From Cacconaster sp045114175 (GTDB lineage Bacteria; Bacteroidota; Bacteroidia; Bacteroidales; UBA932): 40,811 nt of DNA. The DNA lies in NCBI GenBank assembly GCA_045114175.1, contig JBGUJZ010000027.1:1-40811 (forward strand). The letters run 5' to 3'. The notes under the pieces were generated by a model. The model did no database searches, was not told the origin of the DNA, and saw only the letters and a program-made list of their open reading frames with translations. This document shows, piece after piece, positions 15,030 to 22,643 of this stretch. Made by a program: the position numbers and the translations under genes. How positions within the stretch are numbered: position 1 is the stretch's first letter; each line of letters begins with the position of its first letter.

Positions 15030-16670
15030 ATGAAAAGATTCTTTACTCCTTTGCTGATGATCGCCGTTCTGGCGCTCGCCTCCTGTAACAACCCCGCAAA
15101 AATGGCGGAAGCCGCTGACCAGATTCAGATTAATTGCACACCCGAGGTGCTCGAGGTGGTGGCGGGTGAAATCAAGGCGGAAGTGATGGTATCTTTCCCG
15201 GCCGATTATTTCCAGCCGAAATACACCCTGACCCTCACCCCGGTGATCGTTTACGAAGGTGGCGAGGTAGCTGGTGAACCCTTTGTCTATCAGGGAGAAA
15301 AGATTGCAGACAACTTCAAGACCGTCAGCAAGAAAGACGGTGCCACCATTCGCGAGAACGTGCGGTTCGATTATGTGCCCGGCATGGAAAAATGCCAGCT
15401 CGTAGCCCGCGCCAAGGTGAATGACGGCAAGAAAGACTACACCTATCCGGCCGACATCCGCATTGCAGACGGTGCCAACACCACCTACATGCTGGCCGGC
15501 AAAAATGGTGTCTTTGAACTGATTCCGGACGAATATGAAGAGATCAGCTCCGAAACCGCCGAGGCTCAGATCCTCTACCTGGTCAACAGCGCCGAGGTGC
15601 GTCAGTCGCAGGTCAAGAGCAACGATATGGAAGACTTCGTGGATATCATCGGCCAGATGACCACCGACCCGCGCTCCAAAGTCAAGGGCACCCAGATCAT
15701 TGCCTACGCTTCCCCGGAAGGTGACGTGAAGCACAACAACGACCTCTCCTCCAATCGTGAAAAGTCCGCGAAGCAGGCTTTCGACAAGCTGACCAAGAAG
15801 ATCAACACCGGCGACGTCAAGACCCGCAGCATCGGTGAAGACTGGGAAGGCTTCCGCGACCTTGTGCAGAACTCCTCCATTGAAGACCGCGACCTGATTC
15901 TCCGCGTGCTCTCCATGTACAGTGACCCGAACGTCCGCGAACGCGAGATCCGCAACCTCTCGTCGGTTTACCAGTCGCTGGCCAACAGCATCCTGCCGGA
16001 GCTGCGCCGCGCACGCTTCATCACCACGGTGGAATACACCAACTATTCCGAAGCCGAGCTGAAGGACCTGCTGGAGAACAATATTACCGAACTTGACGAA
16101 GACGCGCTGCTTCGCGTTGCGACGCTGGTCAAGGGTGACGCCCGCTATGCCGCTTACGACCAGGCCATCAAGAAATACAACAGCGACCGCGCTAAATACA
16201 ATGCCGCTTGCATCAGTCTGAAGAGCAAGGACATCGCTCGCGCAGAGAGCTACCTGGCCAAGCTGAAGGACGCCAACACCCCGAAGGTGAAGAACCTGCA
16301 GGGCGTGATTGCGCTGCGCAAGGATAATCTGGACGAGGCCACCCGCCTCTTCACCGCTGCCGGCGACGAAGGCAAGACCAACCTGGGTATCGTAGATCTC
16401 TGGAAGGGCGACTATCAGGCTGCTACCAAGAAGCTCAAAGGGAGCAAGTGCATCCCGGAGGCTATCTCGCTGGTTGTAACCGGTGACCTGGATGGCTGTG
16501 AGAAGATGCTCGAGGGCCACAACTGCTCCAAATCCAACTACATCCGCGCCATCATCGCGGCTCGTCGCGGCAAGACGGCTGATGCCAAGGCCATGATCGA
16601 GAAGGCATCCAAGAGCAAGACGCTGGCCGAGCGCGCAGCGAAAGACGTGGAGTTTGCAAAGGTAAAATAA
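15030..16670 (+). CDS. OmpA-like / TPR lipoprotein
   Basis: 546 residues with lipobox LALASC. The N-terminal ~200 residues are beta-rich, matching a family of Bacteroidetes surface lipoproteins (TPEVLEVVAGEIKAEVMVSF, PKYTLTLTPVIVYEGGE, ENVRFDYVPGM). A central OmpA-like block (IIAYASPEGDVKHNNDLSSN, REKSAKQAF) may contact peptidoglycan. The C-terminal ~200 residues are helical with TPR-like repeats (ARYAAYDQAIKKYNSDRAKY, LQGVIALRKDNLDEATRLF). It probably anchors or organises the envelope. The exact role is unknown. Confidence 0.8.
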   Translation: MKRFFTPLLMIAVLALASCNNPAKMAEAADQIQINCTPEVLEVVAGEIKAEVMVSFPADYFQPKYTLTLTPVIVYEGGEVAGEPFVYQGEKIADNFKTVSKKDGATIRENVRFDYVPGMEKCQLVARAKVNDGKKDYTYPADIRIADGANTTYMLAGKNGVFELIPDEYEEISSETAEAQILYLVNSAEVRQSQVKSNDMEDFVDIIGQMTTDPRSKVKGTQIIAYASPEGDVKHNNDLSSNREKSAKQAFDKLTKKINTGDVKTRSIGEDWEGFRDLVQNSSIEDRDLILRVLSMYSDPNVREREIRNLSSVYQSLANSILPELRRARFITTVEYTNYSEAELKDLLENNITELDEDALLRVATLVKGDARYAAYDQAIKKYNSDRAKYNAACISLKSKDIARAESYLAKLKDANTPKVKNLQGVIALRKDNLDEATRLFTAAGDEGKTNLGIVDLWKGDYQAATKKLKGSKCIPEAISLVVTGDLDGCEKMLEGHNCSKSNYIRAIIAARRGKTADAKAMIEKASKSKTLAERAAKDVEFAKVK

Positions 16671-16697
16671 GGGCTAACGGCCCGGGAGGACTCCCGT

Positions 16698-17315
16698 ATG
16701 AAAAAGCTGTTTTTAATTCTCGCCCTGGCGATGGTGTCGGTGGCTGCGCACGCGCAGTTCATCAATGCGGGCATACCGGAAGGGGCCCTGAAGCGCAAGG
16801 GAAGCGTCATGAAGACGCTCGACAAGGAGAATAAGGTAAAGTTGACGCCTGAACAGGTGGCTTATGTCCTCTCCGACATTGACGGCGTGGACTACAACGA
16901 CGAATGGCAGGCCCTCAACAAGACCCGCAAGAAGGGCGTAGGCCTGATTGTGGGCGGTTCGATTGCAGCCGGGACGGGCGCCGTGGTCTTTCTGGGCGCC
17001 GCCGTCGTGGAGGTGCTGGTATTTGTGCTGGGTGCTCCGCTGGCCTCCATGGATGAAAGCGGGGAGTCGATGGAAGAGTTCAAGGCTAATCTCGAGAAAG
17101 AGTTCGCGCCGTGGTATATCGGCTCCGGCATTGTGACCGGCGCCGGCGCGGCCTGCGCCATTGCCGGTATTCCCACGACCGTCTCCAGCTGCAAGAAGAT
17201 GAACGCCATCGTCAACCGCTACAACGAGTCCCACGCTCCCGCCGCCTCCCTCCCGGAGGTGACCCTCAACTTCGGCCGCACCGCCAACGGCGTCGGCCTG
17301 ACGCTGAACTTTTAG
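16698..17315 (+). CDS. Small exported membrane-associated protein of unknown function
   Basis: 205 residues. Signal peptide KKLFLILALAMVSVAAHAQ. Two glycine/alanine-rich hydrophobic stretches follow (GLIVGGSIAAGTGAVVFLGA and GSGIVTGAGAACAIAGIPT), separated by an acidic loop (SMEEFKANLEKEFAPWY). The end, EVTLNFGRTANGVGLTLNF, looks like a C-terminal beta-strand with terminal Phe, as in outer-membrane-associated proteins. It follows the OmpA/TPR lipoprotein by 27 bases and may be co-transcribed. Similar small proteins occur in Bacteroidetes genomes, but no function can be named. Confidence 0.65.
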   Translation: MKKLFLILALAMVSVAAHAQFINAGIPEGALKRKGSVMKTLDKENKVKLTPEQVAYVLSDIDGVDYNDEWQALNKTRKKGVGLIVGGSIAAGTGAVVFLGAAVVEVLVFVLGAPLASMDESGESMEEFKANLEKEFAPWYIGSGIVTGAGAACAIAGIPTTVSSCKKMNAIVNRYNESHAPAASLPEVTLNFGRTANGVGLTLNF

Positions 17316-17327
17316 CGGGGCGAGTTC

Positions 17328-17358
17328 TTGCGGAAACCAAAAAGTTGCTATACCTTTG
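17328..17358 (+). promoter_or_regulatory. Promoter of tRNA-Ser
   Basis: TTG (17328-17330), 20 bases, TACCTTTG (17351-17358), then 13 bases to the tRNA. Confidence 0.8.
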
Positions 17359-17371
17359 CGTCCTCAAACCC

Positions 17372-17458
17372 GGTGAGTTGTCCGAGTGGTTGAAGGAGCC
17401 TGCCTCGAAAACAGGTGTGCGGGTGACCGTACCGGGGGTTCGAATCCCTCACTCACCG
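17372..17458 (+). tRNA. tRNA-Ser (anticodon CGA)
   Basis: 87 bases. Acceptor stem GGTGAGT/ACTCACC, discriminator G, class II long variable arm, and T-arm with GGTTCGAATCC. The anticodon loop CTCGAAA gives anticodon CGA (reads UCG). The pair next to the anticodon loop is a C-A mismatch, which is unusual. CCA is not encoded. Confidence 0.92.
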
Positions 17459-17472
17459 CAAAGAAGCAAAGG

Positions 17473-17498
17473 AAGCCGACCACAAGGTCGGCTTTTTT
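17473..17498 (+). terminator. Terminator of tRNA-Ser
   Basis: Stem AAGCCGACC/GGTCGGCTT with loop ACAA, followed by four more T: a standard intrinsic terminator. Confidence 0.9.
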
Positions 17499-17549
17499 GT
17501 GCACGCCCGCCATCTGGAAAGCCAGCTTTGTGAGGGCCGCCCCACTGCG

Positions 17550-17634
17550 CCTACAGGTACAACTGCTGGACCTGTAAGCGCATTTACACCCTAAAACCGC
17601 TCCCACAGGTACTTCCTCCGGACCTGTAGGCGCA
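17550..17634. repeat. Two imperfect 33-bp repeats, each an ACAGGT-N11-ACCTGT dyad
   Basis: Copies at 17550-17582 and 17602-17634 align without gaps at an offset of 52 bases. Each has the inverted arms ACAGGT and ACCTGT with 11 bases between, and both end in GCGCA. They lie in a 380-base gap without genes, between tRNA-Ser and blaI. No third copy was seen in the window. Confidence 0.65.
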
Positions 17635-17699
17635 GCCAGCCCTACGGGACCTTCGTCATTCCAGGACAATAGCCCCGTGGCGCCCAACCCGTTGATTCT

Positions 17700-17758
17700 C
17701 AGTGAAAACGCAAAAATCGGTCAGTAAAAAACGCTGACCGATATTCATCATTTCACTG
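17700..17758. repeat. Nested double dyad upstream of blaI-type gene
   Basis: Outer arms CAGTGAAA (17700-17707) and TTTCACTG (17751-17758); inner arms ATCGGTCAG (17716-17724) and CTGACCGAT (17734-17742). The internal loops between stems are 8 bases on each side. It could be a folded RNA or a compound operator about 80 bases before the blaI-type gene. Confidence 0.7.
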
Positions 17759-17828
17759 TCTGACAGAGACTTATCCGCCACGCAATACCTATTTCTTAAA
17801 AATATTAGGAGATATCCGAAAGATTTTC

Positions 17829-17836
17829 TACCTTCG
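17829..17836 (+). promoter_or_regulatory. Variant -7 box TACCTTCG of the blaI-type operon
   Basis: TAnnTTCG rather than TAnnTTTG, only 4 bases before the ATG at 17841. This predicts a leaderless mRNA if it is used. Confidence 0.45.
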
Positions 17837-17840
17837 CGGT

Positions 17841-18206
17841 ATGAAACAGCGACTGACAGCCAAAGAAGAGGCTCTGATGAATATCTTCTGGGAGAAGGGC
17901 GATCTCTGTATCAGGGAGTTGGTGGAGAATCTGCCCGATCCGAAACCGAACTACAAGACGGTGGCCACGCAGGTGGGCTTCCTGGAGGAGAAGGGTTTCC
18001 TTCGCCGCCGCCCCATCGCCAATACCTTTATTTACCAGGTGGCCATCTCGGAACGCGAGTATCGCGGCACGACCATCGGCGACGTGGTGTCGCGCTACTA
18101 CCAAAACTCCTACGCGAGCCTGGTTTCCCAGTTCGTGGAGGAGGAGAAACTCGATCTCGACGAGCTCAAGGCCCTGATCGCCCAAATTGAAAGCCACCGG
18201 AAATGA
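17841..18206 (+). CDS. BlaI/MecI/CopY family repressor
   Basis: 121 residues. Winged-helix N-terminus with the family pattern LTAKEEALMNIFWEKGDLCIREL and PNYKTVATQVGFLEEKGFL. The C-terminal helices (VVSRYYQNSYASLVSQFVEE) form the dimer part that the M56 partner destabilises by cutting. In Bacteroidetes such pairs are not tied to beta-lactamases and their signals are mostly unknown. It overlaps the M56 gene by 4 bases (ATGA), typical of this operon type. Confidence 0.93.
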   Translation: MKQRLTAKEEALMNIFWEKGDLCIRELVENLPDPKPNYKTVATQVGFLEEKGFLRRRPIANTFIYQVAISEREYRGTTIGDVVSRYYQNSYASLVSQFVEEEKLDLDELKALIAQIESHRK

Positions 18207-19447
18207 ACGCGCTGCTTCTATATCTGCTGAAAGCGACCGTACTGCTGTCGGTGTTCCTCGCTTTCTTTCTGCTGGTGATGCGCCGCAGCGAGCATTTCCG
18301 CTTCAACCGCTTTACGCTGCTGGGCGGCAGCGCGGTCTGCCTCTTGCTGCCGCTGCTGCGTTTTCGCGTCAGCCGGCCTACGCTTTACTCGGCGTGGCTG
18401 GAGCCGGTCATCGTTTCGGCCGAAGGCGACGCCCCCGATGTCGCCGCAAGCGCCAGCGGCCTCACGCTCTCGTGGCAGGCGGTCATCCTGCTGGTTTATC
18501 TCATCGGGGCGCTGGCCACACTGGGATTCTACCTCTACTCCTACGGTCGGATGTTCCGTCTGCTGCGGAACACACCCGCCGAGCGGCGTGACGGCATTGC
18601 GCTCCACATGGTCTCCTACGAGACTCCTTCTTTCAGCTGGATGCGGCATATCATCATGAACCGGAGCGACCTCGAACGCCACCCTGCCATCCTGATGCAC
18701 GAACGGGCGCATGTGCGTTGCGGCCACTCCCGCGACCTGCTGCTCTCCTCCGCCCTGACCGTCCTGCAGTGGTTCAACCCACTGGTCTGGATCGGCCGCA
18801 GCGAACTGAAGCTGCTCCACGAATACGAAGCCGACAATTTCGTCCTCAACCAAGGCATTGATGCAACACAATACCAACTTTTGCTCGTGAAGAAAGCCGT
18901 GGGGGAAAAGCGCTTCCTCCTGGCCAACGGCTTCAATCACGCTCAACTCAAAAACCGTATTACCATGATGCAGAACACATCCCGTGCAGCCTGGAAGAAA
19001 CTTTCCGCGCTGCTCATCCTTCCCCTCCTGGCAGCCACCACGCTACTGTTGGCCGAATGCAAGTCCGCCAATAAGAGTGTCCCGGAGCCCGTCCAGGAAG
19101 TTGTTGCCGAGGATTCGGCCGAAGAGGCTGTCGAATTCGATCTCCTCGAGGTCAAGCCTATGTTCCAGGACCAGGACGCCAATCAGTTTGCCGTCTGGGT
19201 CAACTCGCACCTCAAGTATCCGAAAGAGGCCGTCAAAGACACGCTTCAGGGACGCGTGGTGCTCCAGTTCGTCATTGAAAAAGACGGCAGCGTCACCGGC
19301 GTCAAGATTCTCCGCAGCGCCGCGCCGGTTCTCGACGAGGAAGCGCTCCGGGTGATCAGCCAGTCACCGAAGTGGACGCCCGGCTATGTCAACGGCGAGC
19401 CTGTCCGTGTGACCTATTGCTTCCCGGTAGTTTTCAAGCTGAAGTAA
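18203..19447 (+). CDS. BlaR1-like M56 membrane peptidase with C-terminal TonB domain
   Basis: 414 residues. N-terminal membrane helices (LLLYLLKATVLLSVFLAFFL, VILLVYLIGALATLGFYLYS), a cytoplasmic zinc-protease domain with HERAH at 166-170 and a downstream ELKLLHEYEAD (metal ligand region), then another helix (LSALLILPLLAATTLLL). A TonB C-terminal domain closes the protein (FAVWVNSHLKYPKEAVKD, GRVVLQFVIEKDGSVTGV). It probably senses an envelope signal and cuts the BlaI-type repressor; the TonB domain replaces the penicillin-binding sensor of true BlaR1. Its last 84 bases overlap the convergent HAD gene. Confidence 0.9.
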   Translation: MNALLLYLLKATVLLSVFLAFFLLVMRRSEHFRFNRFTLLGGSAVCLLLPLLRFRVSRPTLYSAWLEPVIVSAEGDAPDVAASASGLTLSWQAVILLVYLIGALATLGFYLYSYGRMFRLLRNTPAERRDGIALHMVSYETPSFSWMRHIIMNRSDLERHPAILMHERAHVRCGHSRDLLLSSALTVLQWFNPLVWIGRSELKLLHEYEADNFVLNQGIDATQYQLLLVKKAVGEKRFLLANGFNHAQLKNRITMMQNTSRAAWKKLSALLILPLLAATTLLLAECKSANKSVPEPVQEVVAEDSAEEAVEFDLLEVKPMFQDQDANQFAVWVNSHLKYPKEAVKDTLQGRVVLQFVIEKDGSVTGVKILRSAAPVLDEEALRVISQSPKWTPGYVNGEPVRVTYCFPVVFKLK

Positions 19448-20026
19448 TTCCTGCCGCAGCAGTTCGGCGTTCTGGAAGCGGATGGCGTTGATGCCGATAC
19501 GGCGGGCGGCGGCGACGTTGTCGGGATTGTCGTCGATGAAGAGGGATTCTTCCGGGCGGATGGAGAAACGGTCCAGGAGGAGCAGGAAGATGGCCTCGTC
19601 GGGCTTGACCATGTGCTCTGCGCCGGAGATGATCATCCCCTCAATCAGGTCGAAGATGCGATAGTGCGGGCGGGTGATCTGGAAGGTCTCCGCCGACCAG
19701 TTGGAGAGGCCCAGAATGCGGTACCCTTTCCTCTTCAGTTCCCGGATCAGCTCCTCCATGCCGGGAATCTGGCCGTGGATCATCTCCAGCCAGCGATCTG
19801 CATAGATCTGAATCTCCGGAGCCCACTCCGGAAAGTGTGCGATTCGCTCCGCGATACACTCCGCGACGGGCTTTCCCGCATCCATCTGGGTATGCCATTC
19901 CATGGGGCATACGTGGGTCAGGAACCAGTCGGCCTGGGCCTGGTTCCCGAAATAGGCGTCATACAAATAATGCGGATTCCAATCCACCAGGACGCCGCCA
20001 AAGTCAAAAACGATATTCTTGATCAT
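19364..20026 (-). CDS. HAD-superfamily hydrolase (phosphatase-like)
   Basis: 220 residues starting at MIKNIVFDFGGVLVDWN. HAD motif I DFGGVLVDW (nucleophile plus loop), motif II LSNWS, motif III Lys in HMVKPDEAIF, and motif IV FIDDNPDNVAAA are all present, so it should be an active phosphatase of the HAD IA type; the substrate is unknown. The frame is open upstream, but the -7 box TACCTTTG just 6 bases before this ATG supports the chosen start. The last ~27 residues (from about ENYREAIGHT) lie past the normal HAD fold and are coded antisense to the end of the M56/TonB gene. Confidence 0.9.
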   Translation of the reverse strand: MIKNIVFDFGGVLVDWNPHYLYDAYFGNQAQADWFLTHVCPMEWHTQMDAGKPVAECIAERIAHFPEWAPEIQIYADRWLEMIHGQIPGMEELIRELKRKGYRILGLSNWSAETFQITRPHYRIFDLIEGMIISGAEHMVKPDEAIFLLLLDRFSIRPEESLFIDDNPDNVAAARRIGINAIRFQNAELLRQELLQLENYREAIGHTDRLAVDIAGRPLR

Positions 20027-20032
20027 CCCGGA

Positions 20033-20040
20033 CAAAGGTA
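20033..20040 (-). promoter_or_regulatory. -7 box TACCTTTG of the HAD hydrolase gene
   Basis: Exact TAnnTTTG match, 6 bases before the ATG at 20026: predicted leaderless transcript. Confidence 0.6.
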
Positions 20041-20069
20041 CCGATAAAATCCGTAACTTGCCATCGATT

Positions 20070-21338
20070 ATGAAAAAGGGACTTGCATATCTGCTGACGA
20101 TGGCGCTGCTCGCAACCGCCTGCGGAGGCGGCGAAGAGCCTGGCGGCACGGGTGACGGCTACACCGATATCGAATACGAGAGCGGCGAGTGTGGCGTACA
20201 ACCGATGACCGGCATCGCCATAGGGCGGGACAACTACAACACAATGTTTCCATTCACCCAACTGGAATACGCATCAATCCGCTATAGCGATGTCAGTTCC
20301 CAGGAAGGCGTCTATAACTGGGACCCTGTGGAGGAGGTTCTTACACAAGCCACCGTCATGCACCATCATGCTATTCTGCGATTCTATTATTGCGCCCCGA
20401 ATGAGGAATCCGCAGTCCCTGCCTTTATCAAGCAGATGCCTGATTATCAGGAAACAAAGAAAGATTTTGGCAATGAAACGGTCATTTTCCCCCATTGGGA
20501 TAACGAAGCGCTTCAAAGTTTCCACCTAGATTTTTACAAAAAGTTCGCGGAGCGCTATGACAGCGATCCCCGGATTGCTTTCGTTGAGGCCGGCTTCGGC
20601 TTTTGGAGCGAATACCTCATTTTCAATAGGATCAGCGGGGTCACCGCCCCAACAATACCGTTTCAGGCCACCTGGCTGTCTGAGATGGAGGAATTGTTTC
20701 AGGAAACTCCCTGGTGCATTTCGATAGAAATGGCCATTTACGGTCCGTTCATCGAAAATGATTTCAGTTATACGAAAGATTTTGGCTTTGGCAACTTTGA
20801 TGACTCCTTCCTATGCTCAACGTATGATAATAACTATGATTATGACAATGTGAGCAACTGGTCTTTCTTTGGGAACAACCGATACAAACGCGCTCCGATG
20901 GGCGGAGCGTTCAGATACGATAGTCCGTTTGACCAGACACTCGGTCTTAGCAAAGAGGGCATCAATGGGTACACCTTCGAGAGCGAAGCCAAGCGTCGCC
21001 ACCTGAGCTTCTTTGTCATCAACGAGCCGTCTCTTGACATACCCCTTCTCACCGAGGTCTCCAAGACCCTGGGTTACCGCTTCCAGCTCACCCGCTTCGC
21101 TTTCAAAGAGGGGGACTCCGTGCTGATGACTATCAAGAACATAGGAATCGCGCCCATCTATCAGGACGCCTATCCGGCAGCGGACGGGGTACGCAGCATC
21201 TTCAACCTGCGCGCCCTGATGCCGGGAGATTCGGCCACCATCACCATCGCCACCCCTTCGGCTTCAGCCTCCTCCGTGCCCAGCGTCTGGTGCGACCGAC
21301 TGTATCCCAATCAAACAATTGACCTTGTCAGCCGTTAG
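20070..21338 (+). CDS. DUF4832-type lipoprotein, glycoside-hydrolase-like fold
   Basis: 422 residues starting at MKKGLAYLL, with lipobox ALLATAC and a Gly-rich spacer. The middle has the layout of a TIM-barrel sugar-active protein: YNWDPVEEVLTQA, AILRFYYCAP, PRIAFVEAGFGFWSEY (a likely acid in a barrel strand) and CISIEMAIYGPF. The C-terminal ~130 residues (RRHLSFFVINEPSLD, YRFQLTRFAFKEGDSVLMTI, IAPIYQDAYP) match the DUF4832 beta-sandwich. Many relatives sit in polysaccharide loci, but no SusC/SusD is visible here. It is somewhat more AT-rich than its neighbours. It ends overlapping the PAS gene stop by 4 bases. Confidence 0.7.
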   Translation: MKKGLAYLLTMALLATACGGGEEPGGTGDGYTDIEYESGECGVQPMTGIAIGRDNYNTMFPFTQLEYASIRYSDVSSQEGVYNWDPVEEVLTQATVMHHHAILRFYYCAPNEESAVPAFIKQMPDYQETKKDFGNETVIFPHWDNEALQSFHLDFYKKFAERYDSDPRIAFVEAGFGFWSEYLIFNRISGVTAPTIPFQATWLSEMEELFQETPWCISIEMAIYGPFIENDFSYTKDFGFGNFDDSFLCSTYDNNYDYDNVSNWSFFGNNRYKRAPMGGAFRYDSPFDQTLGLSKEGINGYTFESEAKRRHLSFFVINEPSLDIPLLTEVSKTLGYRFQLTRFAFKEGDSVLMTIKNIGIAPIYQDAYPAADGVRSIFNLRALMPGDSATITIATPSASASSVPSVWCDRLYPNQTIDLVSR

Positions 21339-21688
21339 CGAGCCTCCTTGGGCTTGCGCACGCGGTTGGGCAGATTCTCCGGCAGGACGATCGAGAGCTC
21401 CAGAAATCCTGCATACTCGCCCCCATCATACCAGGGACACTGGTAAATCAGCTTTTTGACGCCCTCCTTTTCTACGGTATAGGCATTGGCCTTCTGGGTT
21501 TTCAGCATCTCCGCCAGCATGGTGCGAGCCGGTTCGGGATGGCAGTCCAGCACGTTGTGGCCAATCAGTTCCGGATCACCGGGCTTCAGAAAAGTTTTGC
21601 GGGATTTGGCGTTCATGTCCAGGATGGTACCGTCGGTTGAACAGACGGTGACGGCCACATCGGCACCTTCAAAATAATCGCGTTTCAT
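21335..21688 (-). CDS. Single-domain PAS protein
   Basis: 117 residues starting at MKRDYFEGADVAVTVCSTDG. The whole protein is one PAS fold: STDGTILDMNAKSRKTF, then ELIGHNVLDCHPEPARTML and GVKKLIYQCPWYDGGEYAGFLEL. There is no kinase, cyclase or DNA-binding part, so it must act through a partner or simply bind a small molecule. The Cys-His pair in LDCHPEPA recalls short PAS proteins proposed to bind haem or flavin, which cannot be decided here. It is convergent with the DUF4832 gene (4-base overlap) and divergent from the flavodoxin gene. Confidence 0.75.
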   Translation of the reverse strand: MKRDYFEGADVAVTVCSTDGTILDMNAKSRKTFLKPGDPELIGHNVLDCHPEPARTMLAEMLKTQKANAYTVEKEGVKKLIYQCPWYDGGEYAGFLELSIVLPENLPNRVRKPKEAR

Positions 21689-21707
21689 AGGGACAGAAAT
21701 TTTCCCC

Positions 21708-21715
21708 GAAGGTAG
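21708..21715 (-). promoter_or_regulatory. Variant -7 box TACCTTCG of the PAS gene
   Basis: Read leftward; 19 bases before the ATG at 21688. Same TAnnTTCG variant as before the blaI-type gene. Confidence 0.4.
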
Positions 21716-21725
21716 CAATAATTGC

Positions 21726-21733
21726 TATCTTTG
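21726..21733 (+). promoter_or_regulatory. -7 box TATCTTTG of the flavodoxin gene
   Basis: Exact TAnnTTTG match, 6 bases before the ATG at 21740: predicted leaderless transcript. Confidence 0.6.
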
Positions 21734-21739
21734 TATGTT

Positions 21740-22570
21740 ATGAAAAAGTTTCTACTCTTGGTTACCACATTAATCATGGCTGCCTCCTGCGGCCAGAACA
21801 AAGCGCCGAAGGTACTGGTGCTCTATTATTCGCAAACCGGTGTGACCAAAACGGTCGCCGAAGAACTGCAGACCCGCCTCGGGGCCGATATTGAGGCCAT
21901 TCAGGCCGTCAACCCCTATGACGGGGACTTTATGGCTACTATCGAACGCAGCCGCGAAGAGATGGAGGGCGGCGTCTATCCGGATCTGCAACCGCTCCAG
22001 GTGAATGTCCGCGACTACGACGTCATCTTCCTGGGCTTCCCCGTCTGGTTCGGCACCTATGCCGTTCCGATCGCCACCCTCCTGAATACGACCGACTTCA
22101 GCGGTAAGAAGATCGTCCCCTTCTGCACCTTTGGCAGCGGCGGACTGGACTCCAGCGAGCGTGCGCTTGCCGAGCGTCTGGGCGATTCCGAGATCCTTCC
22201 GGGTTACGGTGTGCGGGCAGCCCGCATCGATGCCGTTCCGGCCGAACTCGACCGCTTCCTGAAATGCGGCGGATTCATTGAAGGCGAATGCGAACCGCTC
22301 CCCGAATTCCCTGAACCGAAGGCCGTTACGGAGGAAGAAGCTGCCATCTTCGACGCAGCTGTGGGCGACTATCCCATGATCCATGCAAAGGCTGAAACCG
22401 TGGCTTCGCGCAACGTGCCGGGCGGCGTGGAATACTGCTTTACGGCCCGCGAACTGCCGCGCGATGACGGACGCTTCAAAGCGGACGAGGTGATCATGCT
22501 CCGCACCATGACGGTCTATGTGCTGGCAGAGGTTGAAAAAGCACCCGTTTTCACACAGGTTGTCAGATAA
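21740..22570 (+). CDS. Lipid-anchored flavodoxin-family protein
   Basis: 276 residues with lipobox IMAASC. The mature part begins VLVLYYSQTGVTKTVAEEL, the FMN-phosphate loop of flavodoxins, followed by DVIFLGFPVWFGTYAVPIAT and VPFCTFGSGG, which hold the flavin ring. Cytoplasmic flavodoxins carry electrons; here a lipoprotein signal places the FMN domain outside the inner membrane. A C-terminal extension of ~100 residues (from about ECEPLPEFPEPKAV) is not part of the flavodoxin fold and has no obvious match. Start chosen 6 bases after the -7 box. Confidence 0.85.
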   Translation: MKKFLLLVTTLIMAASCGQNKAPKVLVLYYSQTGVTKTVAEELQTRLGADIEAIQAVNPYDGDFMATIERSREEMEGGVYPDLQPLQVNVRDYDVIFLGFPVWFGTYAVPIATLLNTTDFSGKKIVPFCTFGSGGLDSSERALAERLGDSEILPGYGVRAARIDAVPAELDRFLKCGGFIEGECEPLPEFPEPKAVTEEEAAIFDAAVGDYPMIHAKAETVASRNVPGGVEYCFTARELPRDDGRFKADEVIMLRTMTVYVLAEVEKAPVFTQVVR

Positions 22571-22583
22571 ACCGCACAAACTG

Positions 22584-22601
22584 TTTACGATTTTTCGTAA
22601 A
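22584..22601. repeat. Small dyad TTTACGA-TTTT-TCGTAAA before the P5C dehydrogenase gene
   Basis: Perfect 7-bp arms around a 4-base loop, 13 bases after the flavodoxin stop and 42 bases before the next ATG. It could be a weak terminator or an operator. Confidence 0.45.
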
Positions 22602-22643
22602 TTAGCGAATTCTTGAAAACATATTTTAATCGTTAATATTCGT

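Noticed and set aside
15009..16520. A 503-codon minus-strand frame opposite the OmpA/TPR lipoprotein gene
   Set aside because: The plus-strand protein has a signal peptide, lipobox and recognisable domains; the antisense frame has none.
17841..19447. Beta-lactam resistance operon
   Set aside because: No penicillin-binding sensor in the M56 protein and no beta-lactamase in the window; a general BlaI/M56-TonB pair is more likely.
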